NCBI GenBank assembly: GCA_900155495.1
Contig: FTLJ01000358.1
Coordinates: forward strand, 62,001 to 126,000
Reading direction: 5' to 3'
Length of the DNA stretch: 64,000 bases
From: Porogramme epimiltina
Lineage: Eukaryota; Basidiomycota; Agaricomycetes; Polyporales; Polyporaceae
The notes beneath the pieces were generated by a model. That model searched no databases. It was given only the letters and a program-made list of their open reading frames with translations, and was not told the origin of the DNA. Shown here one piece after another: positions 44,649 through 54,252 of the stretch. Each line of letters begins with the position of its first letter. Within the stretch, counting starts at the first letter, position 1. Position numbers and translations under genes: made by a program.

Positions 44649-45182
44649 GGCGGGGACAGCGAGGAGGACGTGAAGGCAGGCAGAGGGAGGACGCTAGCGA
44701 GACGCGGTGAGCTCACGGTGCTCCAGCCTCGGACGACGGCAACAAAGCCTGGATTCAAACTCAGAACGCCCGCGCCCAATGCCCAACTATCCCCCGGATA
44801 AGCAGCGCTAAGCCACAGGCCACAGCGCCCCTAATGCAGACTACAAGACGCGATAACAAGAGACCGCGGGATAAGAACGCGGGTAAGAACACGCCACTAG
44901 CCCGTCTCTTACCGCAGCGCCCGCCAGCAAAACGAACCGGCTGAGGTAAGCCGAGGCCAGCAGCCCGCTGCGACGGCGCGTTATCTGGCCGCCCGGGCCG
45001 CGTGCGGCGGCTGATGTCATCCCCGCATCTTATCTCCCGCCACCGGCGACGCCCACTGCCTCGGCCGCGCGCCGACACGCCCTCCGCGTGCCAAACTTGT
45101 GCTCGTCCCCTCCCGTTCATTAGCCTTCCCATCGCCGCTCTTTTCCACCGCTACCACCACCACCTCCTCCGCGTCGCCCACC
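44649..45182. promoter_or_regulatory. Divergent promoter region, Med19-like and MFS genes
   Basis: This 534-bp spacer lies between opposite starts. The last 90 bases before the MFS start (45090-45182) are strongly C/T-rich on + (CCACCTCCTCCGCG near the ATG), a common core-promoter feature in these fungi. No TATA box is evident. Confidence 0.4.
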
Positions 45183-48100
45183 ATGGCGAGCACGTCGGCC
45201 TACCAGGCCGTCGACGCCGTCGTCTCCTCCAACTTCTCCATCTACTCCGCCTCCGTCTCCCGCGTCCGCGATCCCCTCCAACCCGGCATTAATGACTCAG
45301 ACTCCCGTCCGTCCAACCACGGACCCAGTCCACGGCCGCCTTCCGAGCGCGACGCGCTCCTCGGAGTGGCCAAGTCCGCCTCAAAGCCCTTCTACCGCCC
45401 GAGGCCACTGTGGTGCGTGTCTGCTCCCTCTCCAACGTCTCCTCGTCCTCGCGAGGACGCTGCTCGTCGTCTTTCGGCCGTCGGTCCGCGTCTTATCTCG
45501 GCGCGTGCCAAAGTCGTCCTCCGCATCCGCGCATGGTCAAAAATATGCGTATGAACCGTCTTCCCGTTCTCCGTGCCTCGTTGTCGGCGAACGGCACGCA
45601 TCCGCGTGCACTTATCGTTCTCGCCGGGCCAAACTCGGCGGGCGCACGGAGAGCCGTCCTCGACAACCTAATCTTCCTCCCTAGTGGCGCATGCACTATG
45701 GAATTTCCTCTACGCTCCAGTTACATGTCGCCCATTACCTCGTAGCAATCGTATCCCTCGGGCGCTATGCAGTCCTCTGCTGTGACAATCCCACCTTGAA
45801 TGCATACAGCATTCAGGATGGAATTGCGGAGCAGCTTTCTTGCAACGTTGGCACACATCCTCCGCACGTTGGTGTCTCCGGTGCTTGTCTCCCAATGCTG
45901 TCCTCCCAGGAGCTGACGAATCTCCGCAGGATCGTTCCCTTTGCGGTCGTAGCGTCCGTTGTCGTAAGCGCTCCGTTTCGTCATTTATGATGCTGACATT
46001 CTCATGCTCGTCTATTTCTAGCGGGGCATGACCCTCGCACCCCGCGTTCAAGTTTACACGCAACTCTCGTGCAACGCAATATACGGCCACGACGTCTTTA
46101 ACCACACCCTCGTGGAGCCACCGCTGCCTGGCTCTTCAGCAGCCCGCCCGCTCCTCCCCACCCATGACCCTCGTCCGCGCTGGGCGCTCCATCCCTCGGC
46201 ATATGTTCCTGAGTCAGCCGCGGCCAGCTCAGTCATGGTCACCTTTGATCAGGACAACGATGATGAGCCAGACCCGCGTAGTCCGCCATCGGAGCGATGT
46301 CTCAAGGACCCAGCTGTCACCGCCCGAGCTGCCGGCTTACAAACGATCATGACTACGGTCATGGGCTTGTTGTCTGCTGTCACAACTGGTTGGTGGGGAG
46401 GCTACGGCGAGACGCATGGGCGCACCCGTGTCCTGGCGGTCTCGACGTTCGGCCTGTTCATGACGTCAGTGCATTTACGCAGAGATTCTTCTGCGTGCGC
46501 TGACTTGGATGTACCACAGGGATTTGGTGTTCATCCTCGTATCAACACCGCACAGCATCTTTGCGGCTCACGGACACAAACTCCTGATTATCTCGCCGAT
46601 CATCGAGGGCCTTTGTGGAGGTTGGGCGACTCTCCAGGCCGCGACCTCGGCATACATCTCGGATTGCACCTCCGACGGCTCTAGGGCGCACATCTTTTCC
46701 CGTTTCACCGGCGTATTCTACCTCGGATTTGCGATAGGGCCAGCCATCGGTGCCTTCCTCATCCGACACCCGTTCATTCCCATCTTTTCCCCCACCATCG
46801 GAGTCCACAACGGCGCCCCGACGGTCACTTCGGTGTTCTACGTCGCTGCGACTGCCTCTCTGATCAACTTCATCCTTGCGCTGTTCCTGTTCCCCGAGTC
46901 ACTGTCCAAGAAGAAGGCGAAGGTTGCTGCGGCTGAAGCAACGAACGCCTCGATCACGCGCCGGTCAAATGCGCTCGTGCAGGACGCGCCCGCTCAGAGC
47001 GCGATCGCCCGTTTCCTGTCTCCGTTCGCGCTGTTCTTGCCCAAGACAGTCACTGGACCGAATGGCACGCAATACAAGGATTGGAACATGACGTTCCTCG
47101 CTCTCGTCCTCTTCGCGCACTTGCTGTCGTTGGTCAGTGTAGTTTTTGCGCGTACAAAGGGCGTGCCGCTGACAGTCACCATACTATAGGGTCTATTCCA
47201 GATCAAGTACCTTTATGCTGGCCATGTCTACGGATGGGGCGCTGAGCAGGTTAGTTCTTTTCTCAACGGCCTCGTTCATGGCAAACTGACGCGAGCCCTC
47301 GCAGCTGAGTTACTACATCTCGACCATGGGCTTCTCGCGCGCGCTCCATCTGCTCTTCGTCCTCCCTCGTAAGTCCTCCTGACATCGTACAGACCATTAG
47401 TTCCTGACCTCATCTTCGCCAGTCTTCATCTCCTCGTTCAAGCCGAAGCCGAAGCCGAAGCCGGCAACCACCGCGGCGCCCGCGGCTGCCAAGCCCAAGC
47501 CCTCCGAGGTGGCGCGCGAGATGCGGTTCGACATGTCGCTCATCCGGGGCTCGCTCATCATCGACCTTTGCGCGCATATGTTCGTCGCGCTCGTGTCCCC
47601 GACGGCGGGCCCCGCGGACGGGCAGGCGCTGTTCGTCGCAGCGACCGCGCTGAGCTCGTTCGGCGCGGGGCTCGTGCCTGCAGTGAACTCGCTCGCGCTG
47701 TGCATCATGCAGGCGCGCGGCCAGTCTGACACGGGCAAGATGTTCGGCGCGTTCTCCATTATCCAGGCCGTGGGCCAGATGATCCTCGGGGTGCGTCCCG
47801 CCTTTCTTCCCCCGCCCTCGCCCACTCACCCGTGTTTCCCCCACGCAGCCCATCATCTTCGGCGTCGCGTACTCCAAGACCGTCGCCTCCTTCCCGAAGG
47901 CGATCTTCGTCATGGCCGCCGCGATGGTCTTCACCGCCGCGGCGTTCACGCTCCTCCTGCGCCCCGACGCGACGCTCCGCCCCGGCCCGCGGCGCAGCCC
48001 CGCGGCGCTCGAGGCGCACCGCGGGCGCTCGCGCAAGAGCAAGGACATCCGCCAGCCGAGCTTCGGGAGCGCGGCTAGCGCGGCGTTCTCCGGCGAGGGT

Positions 48101-48229
48101 GAGGGCGAGGGTGAGGGTGAGGGCAGCGGGGCCGAGGCTGTGGGCTCGTACGGCGCGGTGAGCGAGAGCTTGGGGTCGGCGCTGGTCGTGGGCTCCGTGC
48201 CGGTCTCGGGGCCCAGCTCTGCGCGGTGA
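45183..48229 (+). CDS. MFS transporter, DHA1-like with large cytoplasmic loops
   Basis: Eight exons join in phase: 45183-45412, 45930-45963, 46022-46464, 46520-47132, 47190-47249, 47305-47368, 47423-47790 and 47849-48229, giving 730 residues. The N-terminal 75 residues are polar, then WIVPFAVVASVVRGMTLAP starts helix 1. The loop 2-3 signature reads GGYGETHGRTRVLAVS (motif A type). Later helices include FTGVFYLGFAIGPAIGAFL and LINFILALFLFPES. An insert with KPKPKPKP precedes the second half (MSLIRGSLIIDLCAHMF, then SSFGAGLVPAVNSLALCI). The tail holds a GEGEGEGEGEG run. It is a plasma- or vacuole-membrane secondary transporter of the major facilitator superfamily. Relatives in yeasts include zinc-induced-facilitator-like proteins; the substrate is not readable. 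The 517-base first intron and 34-base second exon are unusual. Confidence 0.92.
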
Positions 48230-48706
48230 TGGGTTGTGTGTGCGGCGGTAGATCGGTCGCGTGGGGTGAGGTGGGGTGGTGAGGTGGTGGTGTGTTGTAG
48301 AGCTTGGTTAGTTTCGTGGTACAGGTATCCTCGGGTTTAGTATCTAATGGAGCGGATAGAGAGCACAGCTTAACTAATATGTTCTTGTTCTGTGTACATT
48401 AGAGTTGGATGGATAGGTTTCTGGTGTCAACGTAGAGTTACATTAGACTTCCTTCGATGCGTGATTAGTTGACTTGTAATGTCTCAGCCTTCAGTGGATG
48501 GAACCAGTGGGGTTATCACACATGCGTTGACGCGCAAACCCACGCGGGGATCCATTCCAAGTAGAAGGTAATGTACAGTAATCGTCAAGGGGTCGAACCA
48601 GGTCGTTCATCAGTACTATACACTAAAGTAAGATACCGTAAGTCATGGCGGAGGCAGCATGCTGAGGTCGTGGAGCGAGGGCTGAGGCACATGCGCTAGA
48701 GCCCGC
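48230..48706. other. Convergent 3' spacer, 477 bp
   Basis: This spacer lies between the two convergent MFS transporter genes. It begins with T/G-rich sequence typical of a 3' untranslated region. No gene is seen. Confidence 0.6.
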
Positions 48707-50982
48707 TCAGTACGTGTACCGGAAATCGGGGTTCTCCCGGTCCGTCAGGTCGTCGAACGCGTGGGTATGCTTGATGTGCTCCTCCTGTGTGTCGCCGGGT
48801 CAGCGTCCAGCGTCCAGCCATAACAACAGCCCTAGAGAAGACAAGACACTCACACTTCCAGAAACCGGGGTCTCGAGCTCGCGCGCGGCCGCGGCACGGC
48901 GCTTGAGCACGTTGAGGCGCATGAGGTACACGCGGAGGAAGAAGAGGACGACGACCTGCACGACGTAGACGACCATGTGCGCGACGAACGCCTTGATATA
49001 GCGCGGCTTGTCGTTGTCGCGGAACACCTGCGGGCCGACCGCGTTCCCGACGGCCCACGCGACGAAGACGCACGAGGAGGCGACGACCTGCTTCGTGCGC
49101 CCCGCGACGTTGTTCGACATCACGGCGAGGTTGAGCACTGCGACAGCGGAGAAGGCCATCGTGAGGCTATGCCGGTAGCGCGGGTCAGCGCGGACGCGCA
49201 GAGGAGAGGGGGGAAGAAGCGTACTAGAACGAGATGAGCAGGCCGATCTTCGTGTTGTGCCGTGTAGGCACCGCTGCACTTGTAGTTAGCCCCACACGTT
49301 AGGATACACACAGGGCGGGGGCCACTCACTCAAGAAGACGATAGTGCCGATGATGTTAGGCAGCGTGTAGATGATCGCGAGGAGCAGCTTCTGATTATAC
49401 CTCTTCGAGAGGTACGCGCCGCTAAACAGGAAAATCATAATAGCAGCACCCTGCGCGATGGCAAGCAGGTACGTCTGGAGGGTCGTGTATCCGAACGCTG
49501 TGATGATGAGGCCAGAGAAGGCGCCGAGACCACCAGGGGGAAGGCCATTTGTGAACTTTATTCAACCTTGCGTTAGTTTTTTGTCGCTGGGTCTCAATTG
49601 TGAAGGAGACTCACGGAGACGATGGTCGTACCGAGGACGATGGGGTCTGTGAGCGCCTCGCGGACCTGGTACCACTTGAATTCCTTGTTCTGAATCCCGG
49701 TCTCGTTCTTGCGTACACGCTCGGCCATGAGCAGACGGTCCTCGGGTGAGAAGCACGTGGCGCGCATCGGGGAGTCCGGGAGCCAGAACGCGACGAAGAT
49801 ACCCCACACGAAGGTCAGGCATCCCAGCAGCTACACAATAGACTGTTTAGCGCGTATCAGCAGAAAGTCTGCAGGAGAAATACGCACCGTGAAGAGGAAC
49901 TGCCAGTTCTTGAGCACGGGACTGTGGAAGTGCGCGACTGCGTAACCGATGAGGCCACCGACGCACTGCTGGAAGCCGTTCATGGAGTAGAACGCGCCGA
50001 TGACAAGGGCTTGCTCCTCGCGCTTGTACCACATCGTCGAGAGGAAGACGAACGCGGGCTGACACACGCACTCGAACACACCGAGGAGGGTGCGCACGAT
50101 GACGAGTCCGGTGAAGTTCTTGCAGGCGGCCGTACACGCGAGCACAGCGCCCCATGAGGCGATGCTGCGAGCTGCAATGAGCATCCTATTGTGATATTCG
50201 GGGAATATTGACCAAATACGTACCAGAATGAGAGGTACTTGCCAATAGGAAGTCGTTGAATGAGCCGGTTGGTGGGGAACTCCCACACAAGGCTAATTAA
50301 ACGGTGAGGCTGGTACTCAAGTAACATTCACTTGGTCGCTTACATTGCGAGGTAAACTATGATAACAGAGGGTCAGGAAAGCATAGCGCTAGTGCAGTGA
50401 ATGTACCACATACCACAAGTAGTTAGCCAAGAGTACTGCTGGCCATGAAGATGCGTGTCTTGAATGATGCCCATGATCGACGCGAAATTGAGCGTCCTGG
50501 AAGTTGGACGGTTGGACGCCATCGTTACGTAGGCATAGAATGAAAGCACGCACCCTTTGTCAAGTGTTTGCGCAAAGTACGTGACGACCATGACCACCTG
50601 CGCGTCTCATGAGGACTTCGGGTTCCAGAACGGCGGAAATCACACGCACCAGGACCCGCTTGTGAATCATCCTCCTCAGCCGCCTATCGGTTGCCTCATC
50701 GATTTCGATTGGGGCGCCATGGCCTTGCGTCGCGAAAAACTCTGCAGGATATCCGGTCAGACTTCTGCTTCCCGGACGAGATTTGCGGGGGAGATTATGC
50801 CTCTTACCTGCGACTTCCGTGTCAACTCCTGCGGTTGCTGGAAATTGCGTAGGTCAGCTAGTGTACGTGGCGCACGGGCCTTCGCGAGATAAGATGAGCA
50901 ACTCACGTTGAGCCTCAACGACCGCGCTGGTCATGGAGATGGTGTCCTTCTCGAGGTCATCGACCTTTGAAGGGGGCGACAT
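48707..50982 (-). CDS. MFS transporter, anion:cation symporter (allantoate permease/Dal5-like) family
   Basis: Thirteen exons join in phase: 50982-50907, 50828-50808, 50741-50650, 50597-50554, 50496-50414, 50356-50344, 50292-50224, 50185-49888, 49830-49615, 49555-49330, 49273-49225, 49166-48854 and 48784-48707, giving 525 residues. Family motifs are ATDRRLRRMIHKRVL before helix 1, VTYFAQTLDKGTLNFASIMG, LVWEFPTNRLIQRLP, FTGLVIVRTLLGVFECVCQP, MWYKREEQALVIGAFYSMNG, SPEDRLLMAERVRKNETGI in the central loop, TNGLPPGGLGAFSGLIITAF, and FVAWAVGNAVGPQVFRDNDK near the end. Members take up organic anions such as allantoate, nicotinate, pantothenate and, in bacteria, hexuronates. It shares a promoter with the GH105 gene, which suggests uptake of pectin-derived uronides; that is inference. 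Exons of 13 and 21 nt are notable. Confidence 0.94.
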
Positions 50983-51105
50983 GTTGGCTATCTGATCCTC
51001 CTGGGGTGAAATGGGTCGAGGGTCGGGGAGAGCGAGGGCGACGGAGTCGAGCTCGAGGACAGAGTTCGAAGGCGCGGCGAAGATTTGTGCGAGGACGCGT
51101 TCGGG

Positions 51106-51113
51106 TTTATATA
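51106..51113 (-). promoter_or_regulatory. TATA-like element of the ACS transporter gene
   Basis: TTTATATA on + reads TATATAAA on -, about 125 bases upstream of the transporter start at 50982. This is the only strong TATA-like site in the divergent spacer. Confidence 0.45.
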
Positions 51114-51260
51114 CGCAGCCATGGCTAACGGGAGCAGGTGACCATGCGAGGCGAGTCGGACTTGGGACGCCTGATTGCGCCGTCGCCGGCCCCGCCAAAT
51201 ACCCCAGACCCAGATAATTGACGCGACCCCACCCCCGCCGTGCCTGGATCGGCTCTCCAT

Positions 51261-51286
51261 CAGTCCGAGCGATCAGTCCGAGCGAT
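51261..51286. repeat. Two tandem copies of a 13-mer in a divergent promoter
   Basis: CAGTCCGAGCGAT is repeated exactly twice without a gap, and the repeat is followed by CAAT. It lies 200 bases upstream of the GH105 start. The unit contains CCGAGCG, similar in kind to zinc-cluster regulator half-sites (CGG/CCG), but no factor can be named. Confidence 0.6.
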
Positions 51287-51486
51287 CAATCCTTTACCCG
51301 CCTCAAGAGGGGCCCCGCATCCGGAGCTCCGCACCGCCCGGCCCGCCGGCGCTCGTGCCGGAGCCTCCCTTTTAAGAGCCGCTGTCCGAGGATAATCGCG
51401 TCCCGGCATCCGTACTCGTCTTGGTCGCGCACTCCTGACCGCATTGCACAGACTAGCCTCGCCGCTGCACCTTGCAGAGCGCAGCC

Positions 51487-52930
51487 ATGTCGTTCCGAAA
51501 CGTGAACCCGGAGAAGGTCGCCACCGTGAAGCACATCAACAACCTAATCACCTGCCTCGTCAATATCAAAGACGAGACGGGCGAATTCCTTATGCCCCTC
51601 GCGGACGGGCGCATTATCGACACCAAGGGATGGGAGGACTGGGAGGCGAGCTCACCTCTCTCTTTTGTCTCCTCGTGTTTTCGTTCCTGACCGCGAGATC
51701 GGCGCCCATCCTCTACAGTGGACGCACGGTATCGGTAGGCCCGCGCTCGCTTGCCGAGGGAGTCACGAGAACACGCCTGATCGGATGGCGTTTTGGCAGG
51801 TCTTTACGGTCTCCTCAAGTTCCATGAGATCACTGGCGACAAGCGCGCACTAGACATCGCACTGGCTTGGTTCCGAGACCGCTTCGAGGTCGGCACGACC
51901 AAGGCAAGTTTTCGCTCCACCTTGATCCATGCCCATCCTGACGTGTTGTTTATCAGAATGTTAACACGATGTCTCCGTTGCTCACCGCCGCTTACCTGCA
52001 CGACCGCGGCGCCGCCGACTACCGCGTCCACCTCGACTCTTGGGCGGAATGGGTAATGCACGACATGCCGCGCACAACGGAGGGCGGCCTGCAGCACATC
52101 ACGTACCTGCTCGACAACCCCGAGCAGCTCTGGGACGACACCCTCATGATGAGCGTCCTGCCCCTTGCCAAGATCGGCCTTGTCTTCAACCGGCCACACT
52201 ACGTCGAGGAGGCGAAGCGGCAGTTCCTGTTACAGTGTGTTTGCTTTTGTGTATCTCTGGCTTGCGTGACACTCACCGGCCCGGCGCAGTATCAAATACC
52301 TCCAAGACCTCCAGACGGGGCTGTGGTTTCACGGTGCGTGCACTAGTGCCGCTGGCCCCAAGGCGGGTGGCGCCGGCCCGTTGGACACGCGCTGACCGCC
52401 CTCCGCTTGTTCGCCTCGCAGGGTGGTCCTTTGACGGCCGCCACCACTTTGGCAAGGCGCTCTGGGGCCGGGGTAATTGCTGGGTGACGGTCGCGATCCC
52501 CGACTTCATCGAGATGCTCGACCTCCCTGCGACCGACGGCCTGCGCATGTTCCTCGTCGAGTCCCTTGTGCAGCAGATCGACGCGCTCGTGCAGCACCAG
52601 GACGCGCAGACGGGGATGTGGCATACGCTGATCACGGACCCGAGCTCGTACCTCGAGGCGTCCGCGACGGCGGGCTTCGCGTACGGGATCGCGAAGGCGC
52701 TGCGGATGAGGCTGATTCCGAAGGAGGAGCGGTACGTGAAGGCGGCGAAGAAGGCCATGGAGGGTGTGTTGGCGAACATTTCGGAGTCGGGCGAGCTGTT
52801 GAACACGTCGTTTGGGACGCCCGTGTTTAACGACCCGGAGGAGTACAAAAAGATCCCCCTGACGAGCATGCCGTACGGTCAGAGCTTGGCATTGCTGGCG
52901 CTGACGGAGCACCTGAGGACCTTTATCTAA
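51487..52930 (+). CDS. GH105 unsaturated rhamnogalacturonyl hydrolase
   Basis: Six exons join in phase: 51487-51645, 51719-51734, 51800-51903, 51957-52234, 52290-52333 and 52422-52930, giving 369 residues, close to the usual length of YteR/YesR-type enzymes. Motifs are DTKGWEDWE-WTHGIGLYGL, LTAAYLHDRG, LDNPEQLWDDTLMMSVLPLA with the catalytic Asp of the DD pair, LQTGLWFHGWSFDGRHHFGK, LWGRGNCWVTVAIPDFIEML and SYLEASATAGFAYGIAKALR. The enzyme removes the delta-4,5-unsaturated galacturonate left by rhamnogalacturonan lyases. No signal peptide is visible, so it is probably intracellular, acting on imported disaccharides. Introns 1 and 3 appear to use GC donors (GAG|GCGAGC and AAG|GCAAGT), and exon 2 is only 16 nt. 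It is divergent from an ACS-family transporter. Confidence 0.95.
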
Positions 52931-53219
52931 TCATGGCATTTTCATAAGCGTCTTTCTACGCATGTGTATAAATACTCAACTCACGGGTTTTTGTAGTGTG
53001 GAGCTTGAGCGTGCTCTCTGATCGGACCCGGTCCCATTGTAGCATAGTATTCAGAAGATTCCCCTGTGTGGTGGATATGTTCGTATCTGAGCATATCGAA
53101 ACATAGAAACAGTAAGCACAGAAACAGACATACGTCGCAGGTCACAACAGTATAGCGTGCAGTGGCATTCTGCGATGGATGCAAGTGTACTGTAATATGG
53201 CGAGAACGCCCCAGCCTCC

Positions 53220-54252
53220 TTAAACGTTGTACTGGTACATGTTCTTCACCACTCGTATAAACACCGACGGGAAAACCCAGTACAAGAAGTGGGCGAGACG
53301 TCCTGTTGCTGTGGGGATGAAAACTGTCTGCTCGCCCCCATCGACGGCACGTACGCATCTCTTCGCGACGTCCTCATGTTTCAGCCCATACGTCCTCGCG
53401 TCGCCCGTCCGCACAGGCCCTCCACCGACGGCTTCTGAGAAGAAGGCCTCCCCGCGGAAGACGCCTGGCAGGACGAGCGTGAACGCAATAGTCGGATGTT
53501 CGATCGCGAGGCTTTGGTAGAGCATGAGGGACGCGGCTTTGGACGAGCAGTACACGGACAGCGTCGGCGCAGGCACCACCGCGCCGACACTTGACATGAG
53601 CATGACAGCGGGGGCAGTAGAAGCGGCAAGCATGGGAATCTAGACGGAACTGTGAATGGGGGCCGTTGATAGCACAATGGGAACAGCACGTACAAAGGTG
53701 GTCGCAGCGAGCATGGGTCCGGTGTAGTTTGTCCTCATGACGGTGTTCGTGAGGTCAACGATCTGCTCGAGGTTGGCTCTCTCCGCCTGCGCCGGCGAGA
53801 AAGTGTAGCCTTCCATAGTCAGACCGGCCATCTCAAGAAGGGGCCTCAATGTCATGGCCCCTGCGCAGACGACCAGTGTGTCGAGCCCGCCCCAGGCTTC
53901 ACACAAAGAGCATTAGTTGAGTTCATTCCCTTTGTGATCCACGAGGAAGAATACCTTCTTGGACCTTCGCACGAAGCGCCAGCATGTCTTCGACAGCGCT
54001 AAGGTCTGCCTTCGCAGACAAGACGGCCTTCTCGCATCTGTTATCGCCAGCCTGAGTCTTCCCTCTCAGCTCTTTGCATTCTTCCTCGGCCCGCAGAAGC
54101 ATGTCCTCCCTACGCGCGACAAGGAAGAGCCGGGCACCTGCCAGCGCGTACTCGTGCGCAATGGCCAGCCCAGCGCCCCTTGACCCGCCTAGAATGAGGA
54201 CACGCTCTTGAACGCGGGGAAGCTTCCCCGTCCTGTTATAGAAAGGCCACAT
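53220..54252 (-). CDS. SDR oxidoreductase (3-ketodihydrosphingosine reductase/11-beta-HSD-like)
   Basis: Three exons, 54252-53955, 53896-53694 and 53639-53220, encode 306 residues. The cofactor loop GGSRGAG lies at 22-28, VCAGA marks the fourth strand, and LMSSVGAV carries the catalytic Ser. YCSSK is the active-site Tyr-Lys pair. A hydrophobic C-terminal segment (RLAHFLYWVFPSVFIRVV) suggests membrane attachment. The layout, with NAAG-type strand changed to VCAGA and a C-terminal helix, resembles 3-ketodihydrosphingosine reductases and related membrane SDRs, but also general basidiomycete SDRs. The exact substrate is not certain. An 84-residue stretch between the loop and VCAGA is slightly longer than in most SDRs (AEEECKELRGKTQAGDNRC region). 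Confidence 0.9.

Larger units (their letters stand above)
50983..51486. promoter_or_regulatory. Shared promoter of the ACS transporter and GH105 genes
   Basis: This 504-bp divergent spacer has a TATA-like TTTATATA at 51106-51113, about 125 bases upstream of the transporter start when read on the - strand. A perfect tandem repeat of the 13-mer CAGTCCGAGCGAT lies at 51261-51286. A palindromic GTCACCTGCTCC-type site was looked for and not found. Tandem factor sites in a shared promoter would fit co-induction. Confidence 0.5.
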
